Assembly: GCA_030691665.1 (NCBI GenBank)
Contig: JAUYDU010000485.1
Location: forward strand, 1-6,493
Reading direction: 5' to 3'
DNA length: 6,493 nt
Source of the DNA: Chloroflexota bacterium
GTDB lineage: Bacteria; Chloroflexota; Dehalococcoidia; SM23-28-2
The notes below the pieces were generated by a model that was not told where the DNA came from, made no database searches, and was given only the letters and a program-made list of their open reading frames with translations. A program made the translations under genes and the position numbers. Shown one piece after another: positions 1 through 6,424 of the stretch (within the stretch, counting starts at the first letter, position 1; each line of letters opens with the position of its first letter).

Positions 1-1
1 G

Positions 2-445
2 CCAGTGGGCGAGGGCCAGGTGACGGCGGCCATGGCTGGCCAACTGGGCATCCCTACGGTTCTGGTGACGGGGGACGATGTGGTAGCCCGGGAGATGCGG
101 TCGGTCATCCCCGAGATCGAAGTGGCCGAGGTGAAGCGCGCCATACACCGTTACGCCGCAGCCTGCCTCCCACTCGAGAAGACGGGACCTCTCATCCGCG
201 CTGCGGCTAAGCGTGCCGTTCAGAAGGCCAGGCAGGTACAGCCCTTCACCTATCGGAGTCCCGCCGAAGTTGAGCTTGACCTTCACAACCCATACTATGC
301 TGCGGCAATCGCCAGGCTGGTGCCAGGCGTGAGCGCAAAGGGCTGGGCAACCCTCCACTACCGAGCCTCCGATGCCATGGACGTGTACAGGTTCCTAACC
401 CTCGGCCTTTATTTGGTCAGCTCGCCGCTGCTGCCCAACTGGTAG
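2..445 (+). CDS. M55 family D-aminopeptidase (DppA-like), C-terminal part
   Basis: This is the C-terminal ~147 residues of a zinc-dependent M55 peptidase, the DppA family that cleaves N-terminal D-amino acids from short peptides. The reading frame is open to the left edge, so the GTG at 5-7 is an internal valine and not a start. The visible stretch begins PVGEGQVTAAMAG, the conserved segment that carries the last zinc-ligand glutamate of DppA (PVGE). It is followed by GIPTVLVTGDD, the family's buried strand and acidic turn. The later pattern (IPEIEVAEVKRAI, then a basic helix, then VELDLHNPYYAAAIARLVPG) follows B. subtilis DppA to the end, and the TAG at 443-445 falls at the expected length. 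The N-terminal half, with the remaining metal ligands, lies outside the window, so intactness cannot be judged. DppA-type genes often sit beside dipeptide ABC transporters, and a permease fragment is found at the other end of this window. Confidence 0.88.
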   Translation, partial: PVGEGQVTAAMAGQLGIPTVLVTGDDVVAREMRSVIPEIEVAEVKRAIHRYAAACLPLEKTGPLIRAAAKRAVQKARQVQPFTYRSPAEVELDLHNPYYAAAIARLVPGVSAKGWATLHYRASDAMDVYRFLTLGLYLVSSPLLPNW

Positions 446-711
446 GCGCAGAGAGCAGCCGGAGGCTTCTGCTGGCGGCTGGCGCAGCGGTTCGCGTAGC
501 CCCCTACGGCACAGTCTGGGTCTTGCTCCACTTGTCAGTGAGGGCGGATGAGTAGTGCTAGCTTGCCAAGAGACGTTAGGCCCCGAGTCCGTTTCCTGAG
601 CTGCATACAGGTCACAACATGACTAACGGTGCAGAACTGGGATCTGCTGAATGCCGGCCCGGCCTACGGCACCAGGACAAAAGCGCAATGTAATTGACCG
701 TGTGATCAGCC
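446..711. other. convergent intergenic gap, no gene seen
   Basis: The gap separates the 3' ends of the M55 gene (+) and the large ATPase gene (-). No coding stretch with family character was recognised in either direction. Several short inverted repeats occur: CAGCCG/CGGCTG at 456-461 and 476-481, CGTAG-CCCC-CTACG at 495-508, GCAGA/TCTGC at 631-647, and TGCCG/CGGCA at 652-671. None is followed by a T-run on the relevant strand, so no intrinsic terminator can be called. The 10-mer CCTACGGCAC is present twice (503-512 and 663-672), which may be chance. Confidence 0.6.
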
Positions 712-3700
712 CTACTCTTGGAAGGTCGGAGCTGGTACTACAAGTCTCGGTTCAATACTGAACACCCCACGACTCAGGAGCCACCCTAGCGGATCCCTCC
801 TGATCCACGATCTCCAACTCGATGGCTGGTCCGCGTTGTCGTACAGCCCAACCAGATAGTAGTCTTCTCGCCAAGCTGCAGCCTCGCGCAGCTCTGGCGC
901 TGAGTACACGAGGTGACCGCCGACCACAAACGTCTTGACCTCCATTTTGACGTCTCTCGCGCCGTGGCGGCACAGGAAATCGAAGTGCTCTTCCTGCCTG
1001 ACGTCTCTGGTCAGCGTGAAACCCATCCAGCCCCCTGGCAACAAGAGTCGCCGCTTGATTTCCTCCTCGCCACGACGTCCTCTTTCCTGTTGTTCAGGAG
1101 TTGGAGCAAGCAGCCCCCCTGGTCGGCGTGTCTCGGTGGGCCGTGGCTCCGGAGGGTGCCTAGTCTGCTGGGGCCCCACGGGAGGCGACAGAAACTCCTC
1201 TACCAGCGTTTCGACCTGATTCTGTAGAAGTTGCTGGTGCCTTTCGGCAACCTCCTGTGGCTGAGCCGCAGGGTTTGTCGCGCCACCAGCCACGGCATCA
1301 GCCATGTCGTTGATAACTACCGCCGGGGGCGGCTGAGTGGCCGGCTCGGTCGGTTGTTCTTCCAGTATCTGAACTCGTGCTTCGTACTGTAATGCATGGC
1401 TGACTCCCATTTGCCTCAGGAGGAATTCCTCCATGTCCTGTTGCCGCCCTTCTACGGCCTGCCATCGTGAGGCGATGCGTGAGAATGACGACACGACCTC
1501 TTCAGAGACCTCCTCCATGAACACTGGTGCTAAGGCTGCCCCTAGCGCGTCAGCATCCAGCCCGTGGAGTAGAGATACGTTGTGGCCTCCCACGACATTA
1601 AGAGTGAAGTGGGCCTCTCTAATGGCGCCTGATCCGGGGAGCAGTTCCCGCTTCAAGAAGAACATTGGAAAGTCAATCGTCTTTTCGACCGATGGATCGT
1701 CGGCTAAGGCGTAGGTGGCTCTTATCGCCTCTGCGGCAATGAAGTCGAGGCGCTCCTTCACCCTTCGCACGACGACCGCACTCGCCTTCGCATCCTCTGA
1801 CCTGGCCAGAACCAGGGCGAAGAGCCACGGCGCCAACCTTTCTACCACCTCTGTGCGAAGCCCCTCTGCTGGAGCTGCCTTTTGCAGAGATAGCCGTTCC
1901 TTCAAGGTCTTGCCAGGAGTGAGGCCGGTCACTGACAGCCTCTCGAAGAACCTTTCGTAAACTCGATCCACATCAAGAAGCGGCAGGCAGTCCAGGAAAG
2001 CCTTCTCTATCGGAGACCCTGGCTGGGCATAGTACCATGCGCCAGGGTGAAAGGCGACGCCGTCTAGCGCGCGTACAGCGAGCCTCATTCCAGTAGGGAA
2101 CTCAATCTCCTCGTCTCTCCGGTTGAGGACTTTGTACGCCTCTTGGATCGCTCCGCGTACCAGCCGCCACTTCGCCCTTGATGTCAAGATCGCTCCTCTA
2201 CCCCATTCTGTCGAAAGACGGGCTCCAACCGTGGTGAGGAAACGTACTAGACATTTGGAGTTGGCAGATTCGGCATCGTCTAGGGATTCTAGTCCCAGCC
2301 GCTGAAGCCGTGCAAAGTCTTCTATGGTATCCGCAACGACATATGAGAGCACGACATCGCCCAATTCTTCACCCGTCGTTCCGGAACCGATGAACCGCCT
2401 GCCAGCCATGCGAAGGAAGCACTCCGATTTCCTCATCGGCCCGTAGGACGACGGAAGCCATGGCGAGGTGCCCATCTCAATGTCGATGTAGCGTTGGGTG
2501 ATGACCGAGTGTCCGCCACCACCCAGGCAAAATACGGTATCTGGGTCTTCCATGGCGGGGCTATCCGCCAACACACGCATGACCTGCTGAAGTCGCTGTT
2601 TCCAAGCACCATCTCCACCTTTGTGCTCCTCTACGGCTTTCTGGACGGCAGGAGCGAACCCCTCGACAACCGTCAGCGTTTGAAGGAATCTTTGTGCTTG
2701 ATGCCCGCACGTCGGCACTCTGCTTACGAAATGATCCCAGCAACCCGCGGATGACCCTACTGCAAGTGCGACCGAGTTCTCATCCGCTTGGCGGTCTCCT
2801 GTGAAGCCGTCTATTTGCCCGACGCGGAGAGCCTCTTTGGTGACGGCGACTTGGCTACCTGGTACAATCCGCTTGAACGTGCGCAGCCTCGGTATCGAAG
2901 AGACACCAGCCTGATTGAGGAACCTGAACCACTCTTGACGCGACGCGCTCTTGCAGAGTTGCTGGAGGAATTCCTCCTCAACACGCCGCAGACCTGGCAC
3001 ACCGTTCAGACAACTGTACCCCTCAGGCCACGACTCAGGCCAGTATGCTAGGAAGGCGGGAGACAGTTGCCGGTGATCCATGAATCCATCCGGCTCAGCT
3101 TGCCACAACGGGACAGGAAGTCTACCCACTGATTTCCAAAAGTCCGGATCGGCAATCTCTCTACCTGCCCCCACGATCGCCCTCACAAAACACCAAATAG
3201 CGCCCAACTCCGTCTTGGACATCGGGAGCGTACCCGAAAACATCTGCGGAGCTAAAACGCTGATGGCACGAGGCAACAGTTCAGTCGCCTCGAATCTGGA
3301 AATGCCAAGCTTGTACGTCACCCAGCGGGCGACCTCTTCCTCCCCAGCCTGCAAAAGGTCGCTCAACCTGCGATTGAGTAACACGAACACAGTGGAGAAG
3401 CAGACGGGGGGTGTCAGATCCGGTGACCGCCCTCTTGGCGGCATCACTATGACTAGATCGGTCCGTTCGCCCGCCTGCACGACCTTCGAGCCGTAGACCG
3501 GGACCAGTCTGCGGCCTCTGAAGTTGTCAGCCGGCCACCTACCCACGTCGTGATGAAGTGCCATGTACTGGTAGCATCGATACCACCAAGCAGCGTCCTT
3601 GCCACCATCTGCCGCTACCTCCATGAAGTCCAGCAGCGCCTCTATTTGCAGCACGTCGACACCAGCCAGATGAAGGAACCTGCGGGTTGCGTCACCATCG

Positions 3701-5205
3701 TCGGCGGGGTTAAGAAACACCTTTCCGCCTTGATCAGGTCGTGCCACTACCTCTGAGAACTGGTCGTGCCAAAAGCCCCCGGTGTCAACCTCTGGAGGGA
3801 GAATAGCCATGTCGTGGCTCACCAACCCATGTGATGTGGGTACGTATGGCTCCTGCCGACTTTGAAGGGATGAACCGAAAGATTCGGCGAACGTTCTGGC
3901 GGCTTCAGAATCGCTCGTGCCATATGGTCCCAACGCTTCGAATACGGCCCTGGCCTTGAACCTGTCTAAGAGCACTGTCAAGAAGTCATTTGCGGCAGCT
4001 CGCGCAGCACGAGCCAGAAGCCATTGGTTGTATGCGCCAGCCATCAGCCTGGTGCGATCGGGCCTCACATGGAAGTCTCCGTGCACTAGGAAACCGAAGC
4101 CTGTTCGTTCCTCGGTTGGGAAGTACACGTGAAAGCGGGAGTCGGGGTCTCCGTGAGGTTGACCGCCTTCCAACTTGACGGACAGAGCTACCTCCGCCTG
4201 GCGCATCATCTTGAACGCTCGGGGCGTGTCCGGCTGGTTTCGTACCTCAGGCGGGATGTTCAGCTTGAGCCGCATTTGGAAGAAGCGATTTGTCGTGGCC
4301 TTCCCACCCACGTTTGTGACAACGGAGAACTCGCCTTCGCGGTTCGACTTCCCCTCTGGGATGAAGGCCGAACCGAGCGGCACGGTGTTGTCGAAGACCT
4401 TAACGAGGCCGACCGACCGGAGGAACGGCAGCAGCACACTGACTTCCCTATCGAGAAACGTGGTTAGGCGATTGCACCCGGCTGTGCCGGAAGTCATGGC
4501 CATAGGTGCCAGATCACGCAATACGGCAGGTAAGATGTCAGGGTCACCAGCGGGGAACCAGAACATCGTTGTGAGGTTGGGGCCATAGGCCCCTCGAACG
4601 GCCTGATCGAAGATGGACGCGCCAGCACCGAGCCCGGCCTTTTTCGCGGGCCCCGGTATCGACATCACAGGGCAGGCGAGTTGTCCGTGCTTCGTCCAAT
4701 CCTCATACTCCTGTCGAAGCTCTGGATGGAGACGAAACGTTTCCTGGATGTGGCCGTTGTTCAAAGCCCATGTGAATTTAACTCCGAAGAAGCCGACCGA
4801 CGCTATGCGAAGAATGTGCGGCGCTGGAGTAAGATCCAGGACGGACCGGAACCCGATCCCTTTATGGCCAATACATTCACTAGGGTTCTTGTCGCTCCAG
4901 CCCTCAGCCAGATTCTTGAAGTTGTCAGTAGTGAACCACCGTCCATCGTGTAGGAAGGCGAGGCCCTCCGTGTGAAGCACGAATACGGCGATGGAGGCTG
5001 AGACATCATCAGCGTTCTGGAGGAGTTCGTAGGGGGCCCGATTCCTGTAGAGTTCACGAAGATCCCTCTCGCGTCCAGACTGCGTTCGGAGCAACACAAG
5101 GCCAGTGCGGCCGTATTCCGGCCTTAGCTTCGTCTTTAGGAGCCACTCCAGCGTCTCTGGCGAGAGATCCTGGACCATTCGCAGTGCGTCTCTGGGTATG
5201 GCCAT
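712..5205 (-). CDS. sacsin/NO VEIN-like GHKL ATPase fused to C-terminal DUF3883 nuclease-like domain
   Basis: A 1497-residue cytosolic protein with no signal peptide or membrane segment. Residues ~40-385 form a GHKL (HSP90-type) ATPase unit as in sacsin and plant NO VEIN. The N-box ELLQNADD (60-67) carries the magnesium-coordinating Asn. A degenerate second motif, HDGRWF, is at 86-91, and the glycine-rich lid IGHKGIGFRSV at 112-122. TGFGFLVHGDF with a following Arg (~368-385) matches the transducer part of the family. The middle (~390-1280) is mostly helical, with recurring FLxxAGV modules (FLHLAGV ~510, FLNQAGV ~762). A proline/glutamine-rich linker covers ~1281-1375. The C-terminal ~120 residues are DUF3883-like: GRRGEEEIKRRL helix, HFDFL (Asp ~1409) and MEVKTF (Glu ~1422, Lys ~1424), a D...ExK pattern typical of PD-(D/E)XK nucleases. 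The ATG at 5203-5205 is preferred over the in-frame GTG three codons upstream because GAGGTGA is correctly spaced for it. It follows an HsdR remnant by 5 nt. Domain calls are confident. A role in defence or nucleic-acid quality control is inference, and the substrate is unknown. Confidence 0.9.
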   Translation of the reverse strand: MAIPRDALRMVQDLSPETLEWLLKTKLRPEYGRTGLVLLRTQSGRERDLRELYRNRAPYELLQNADDVSASIAVFVLHTEGLAFLHDGRWFTTDNFKNLAEGWSDKNPSECIGHKGIGFRSVLDLTPAPHILRIASVGFFGVKFTWALNNGHIQETFRLHPELRQEYEDWTKHGQLACPVMSIPGPAKKAGLGAGASIFDQAVRGAYGPNLTTMFWFPAGDPDILPAVLRDLAPMAMTSGTAGCNRLTTFLDREVSVLLPFLRSVGLVKVFDNTVPLGSAFIPEGKSNREGEFSVVTNVGGKATTNRFFQMRLKLNIPPEVRNQPDTPRAFKMMRQAEVALSVKLEGGQPHGDPDSRFHVYFPTEERTGFGFLVHGDFHVRPDRTRLMAGAYNQWLLARAARAAANDFLTVLLDRFKARAVFEALGPYGTSDSEAARTFAESFGSSLQSRQEPYVPTSHGLVSHDMAILPPEVDTGGFWHDQFSEVVARPDQGGKVFLNPADDGDATRRFLHLAGVDVLQIEALLDFMEVAADGGKDAAWWYRCYQYMALHHDVGRWPADNFRGRRLVPVYGSKVVQAGERTDLVIVMPPRGRSPDLTPPVCFSTVFVLLNRRLSDLLQAGEEEVARWVTYKLGISRFEATELLPRAISVLAPQMFSGTLPMSKTELGAIWCFVRAIVGAGREIADPDFWKSVGRLPVPLWQAEPDGFMDHRQLSPAFLAYWPESWPEGYSCLNGVPGLRRVEEEFLQQLCKSASRQEWFRFLNQAGVSSIPRLRTFKRIVPGSQVAVTKEALRVGQIDGFTGDRQADENSVALAVGSSAGCWDHFVSRVPTCGHQAQRFLQTLTVVEGFAPAVQKAVEEHKGGDGAWKQRLQQVMRVLADSPAMEDPDTVFCLGGGGHSVITQRYIDIEMGTSPWLPSSYGPMRKSECFLRMAGRRFIGSGTTGEELGDVVLSYVVADTIEDFARLQRLGLESLDDAESANSKCLVRFLTTVGARLSTEWGRGAILTSRAKWRLVRGAIQEAYKVLNRRDEEIEFPTGMRLAVRALDGVAFHPGAWYYAQPGSPIEKAFLDCLPLLDVDRVYERFFERLSVTGLTPGKTLKERLSLQKAAPAEGLRTEVVERLAPWLFALVLARSEDAKASAVVVRRVKERLDFIAAEAIRATYALADDPSVEKTIDFPMFFLKRELLPGSGAIREAHFTLNVVGGHNVSLLHGLDADALGAALAPVFMEEVSEEVVSSFSRIASRWQAVEGRQQDMEEFLLRQMGVSHALQYEARVQILEEQPTEPATQPPPAVVINDMADAVAGGATNPAAQPQEVAERHQQLLQNQVETLVEEFLSPPVGPQQTRHPPEPRPTETRRPGGLLAPTPEQQERGRRGEEEIKRRLLLPGGWMGFTLTRDVRQEEHFDFLCRHGARDVKMEVKTFVVGGHLVYSAPELREAAAWREDYYLVGLYDNADQPSSWRSWIRRDPLGWLLSRGVFSIEPRLVVPAPTFQE

Positions 5206-5210
5206 GGGTA

Positions 5211-5217
5211 TCACCTC
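5211..5217 (-). promoter_or_regulatory. Shine-Dalgarno sequence for the ATPase-DUF3883 gene
   Basis: On the - strand the sequence reads GAGGTGA, then taccc, then ATG. This is a strong anti-16S match 5 nt before the ATG at 5205. The TGA of the upstream HsdR remnant is the last three bases of this site, so ribosomes ending the remnant stop on the ribosome binding site of the next gene, a layout that favours coupled translation. The GTG at 5212-5214 also overlaps that stop as GTGA, but it has no ribosome binding site of its own. Confidence 0.75.
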
Positions 5218-5480
5218 ACGACAGAGTCTGGACCCCTGCTAGCCAGATTGACGCCTTCAATCAGACTGGGCAGCCCCGTATTGTCGGCCCCTGGGCTTGC
5301 TGGCAGACGGAGCAGGAAGCCCGTTCGCCCTTTGCACCGGCGGGGGCGCCCGTCAAAGATGTCAACGCCGCCCAGCGTAGTCTCACGGCGGATGAGGTCC
5401 TCAGTCCACCCTGCAGCATGAAGCGCTGGGTCCATCAGCTTGGCGCGGGTATCAGCTTCTGAGAGCGAGGGCTTGTTCAT
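5211..5480 (-). pseudogene. 5' remnant of a type I restriction HsdR subunit (or reduced HsdR_N small protein)
   Basis: An 89-codon reading frame. Residues 1-~65 (LSEADTRAKLMDPALHAAGW, then TEDLIRRE, VDIFDGRPRR, GRTGFLLRLPASPGAD) match the extreme N-terminus of HsdR-type restriction subunits, which are normally several hundred to over a thousand residues and continue into the nuclease core and a DEAD-box motor. Here the usual GR(T/V)DF carries Gly instead of the nuclease Asp (codon GGC, one base from GAC). The usual (A/L)IEAK reads LIEGV, which removes the Lys. After about residue 66 the similarity fades and the frame ends at TGA 5211-5213. It therefore cannot be an active restriction nuclease. 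The ATG at 5478-5480 is the only plausible start, because an in-frame stop lies two codons upstream; GAAGG abuts it with no spacer, so the ribosome site is poor. It lies just downstream of a consensus promoter and 5 nt upstream of the ATPase gene. It may be a relic, a leader for coupled translation, or a small functional protein. Confidence 0.75.
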
Positions 5481-5578
5481 CCTTCACGACATTCTCTGTC
5501 TTATGGCACGCGCAAACGTGGAGGACAGGTCGGCGCTTTCCGCTTCTCGTCCAGAACCACGCGAGGCTTCACAGCCGA

Positions 5579-5606
5579 ATTATACTTACTGGGGTCTGCG
5601 TGTCAA
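5579..5606 (-). promoter_or_regulatory. consensus sigma-70 promoter for the HsdR-remnant/ATPase unit
   Basis: Read on the - strand, TTGACA (5601-5606) is followed by a 16-bp spacer and TATAAT (5579-5584). Both hexamers match consensus at all six positions. Spacing is one base under the 17-bp optimum and still productive. Transcription would start near 5572, about 90 nt before the HsdR-remnant ATG at 5480, and would read through into the large ATPase gene. No clear operator dyad overlaps it, which suggests strong, possibly constitutive expression in a host with a standard housekeeping sigma factor. Confidence 0.8.
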
Positions 5607-5723
5607 AGCGCATGGCTACGAGTTGGCATCCTCTGTCGCCTGCGGTTCATTGTGTCCGGGGTTGTGGGTCCAGGTATTCACGGGCCACTCATCGCCACGG
5701 GATTGCACTTTTCAGCGGTCTGT

Positions 5724-5752
5724 GTGACACAGGCCACTGGAGTGGCCGTCAC
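5724..5752. other. bulged inverted repeat, possible transcript hairpin
   Basis: GTGAC (5724-5728), a 3-nt bulge ACA, then GGCCAC (5732-5737), loop TGGA with an extra A, GTGGCC (5742-5747) and GTCAC (5748-5752) give an 11-bp stem with one bulge. It lies 67 nt past the stop of the permease remnant on the - strand, where a terminator would be expected. No T-run follows on either strand, so it is not a canonical intrinsic terminator. It could be a 3'-end stabilising hairpin or a protein-binding dyad. Confidence 0.35.
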
Positions 5753-5818
5753 GAGAGCATCCGGGCCCTTGCACACGCGTGGGCGAATCTCCCAGCATCT
5801 AGGCCGATTGGCTCCAAG

Positions 5819-6355
5819 TCAGAGGCGGCGCCGGAGTTTCGGGTCCAGAGCATCACGCAGTCCATCGCCTACCAGGTTGACTGCCAGCACGGTGAGAGCC
5901 AGGAAGAGCCCTGGAAAGAATATCATCCAGAAGGCCACCTGCAGATAGCCTCTGCCCTGGCTGATAAGGTTCCCCCAGCTTGGTATGTGGGGAGGGGACC
6001 CGGCCCCCAGGAAGCTGAGGGCCGCCTCGGTCATAATCGCTCCGGCAAAGATGAAACTAGCCTGTACCATCACCGGTGCAAGTGTGTTGGGAGCTATGTG
6101 GACAAACAGGATGCGCCAGGTAGGCACTCCCACGGCCCTGGCCGCCTCAACGAACGTCTGCTCCCGCAGGCTGAGGACGCAACTCCTCACTACCCGGACC
6201 GCGCGCGGCGAGTCCACCACAGTGATGGCTATTATGACGTTCTGTATACTGGAGCCTAGCAGGGCAATCAACGCCAGGGCCAGCACCAGGGTCGGAAACG
6301 CCATCAGACCATCCATGAAGCGCATGAGCACGTTGTCAACCGCTCTGGAGTACCC
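5819..6355 (-). pseudogene. DppC-type peptide ABC transporter permease, 5'-truncated
   Basis: This encodes the C-terminal ~179 residues of an inner-membrane permease of the dipeptide/oligopeptide ABC family, whose members are usually ~280-300 residues. Visible features are the GY..xVDNVLMRFMDG motif that precedes the core, a hydrophobic segment AFPTLVLALALIALLG, and the cytoplasmic EAA loop (FVEAARAVGVPTWRILFVHI followed by APN) that docks the ATP-binding subunit. After these come two further membrane spans (FIFAGAIMTEAALSFLG and FWMIFFPGLFLALTVLAVNL) and the family ending GDGLRDALDPKLRRRL. Upstream of codon 6353-6355 the frame stays open to the right edge. It encodes hydrophilic residues (for example NHICTSRKSTDQ) where two membrane helices should be, and it runs antisense to another gene's start. 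The N-terminal third is therefore missing. A restart at ATG 6329-6331 has no ribosome binding site. Product is probably non-functional. Confidence 0.75.
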
Positions 6356-6380
6356 TTGATCCGTGGATTTCCGGCTAGTG

Positions 6381-6399
6381 CAGATATGATTCGTATCTG
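6381..6399. promoter_or_regulatory. 19-bp operator-like dyad upstream of the rightmost gene
   Basis: CAGATATGATTCGTATCTG is an odd-length palindrome with 8 of 9 pairs matching around a central T. It contains TATGAT (6385-6390), a possible -10 element, but no good -35 was found at 16-18 bp upstream of it. The dyad ends 25 nt before the ATG of the + strand gene at 6425. Its place between a potential promoter and a ribosome binding site suits a repressor operator of the size bound by GntR- or TetR-type dimers. That assignment is inference. Confidence 0.45.
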
Positions 6400-6413
6400 G
6401 TAAACTATCACCC

Positions 6414-6420
6414 AGGAGGT
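6414..6420 (+). promoter_or_regulatory. Shine-Dalgarno sequence AGGAGGT
   Basis: This is a full-strength AGGAGGT with 4 nt (tacg) before the ATG at 6425. It fixes the start of the rightmost gene and argues that the frame there is a real gene even though only 23 codons are visible. Confidence 0.75.
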
Positions 6421-6424
6421 TACG

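Larger units (their letters stand above)
5481..5818. other. regulatory intergenic region between HsdR remnant and permease remnant
   Basis: The 338-nt gap contains a perfect sigma-70 promoter on the - strand (5579-5606), a ~90-nt presumed leader running down to 5481, and a bulged hairpin at 5724-5752. A 23-codon GTG-TAA frame (5572 down to 5501) begins at the expected transcription start. No larger coding region with family character was recognised on either strand. The ATP-binding subunit gene that commonly follows a dppC gene is absent from the space just downstream of the permease stop. Confidence 0.6.

Noticed and set aside
471..545. tRNA-like opening (GGCGCAGCGGTTCGCG) in the convergent gap
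   Set aside because: No anticodon arm, T-loop GGTTCRA or matching acceptor strand could be built around it.
446..711. Intrinsic terminators for the two convergent genes
   Set aside because: Stems are only 5-6 bp with long loops or lack a following T-run on the right strand.
5205..5214. GTG at 5212-5214 as the start of the large ATPase gene
   Set aside because: It overlaps the upstream stop as GTGA, but no ribosome site precedes it; GAGGTGA is correctly spaced for the ATG at 5203-5205.
5652..5710. + strand stretch reading GPGIHGPLIATG, reminiscent of the VHGPL(x)AT segment of MaoC-like dehydratases
   Set aside because: The resemblance covers only ~12 residues, with no supporting similarity before or after it in the same or adjacent frames.
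5600..6259. 219-codon + strand open frame across the permease region
   Set aside because: It runs antisense to the permease, whose protein shows clear family motifs; the + frame has no recognisable domain or ribosome site.
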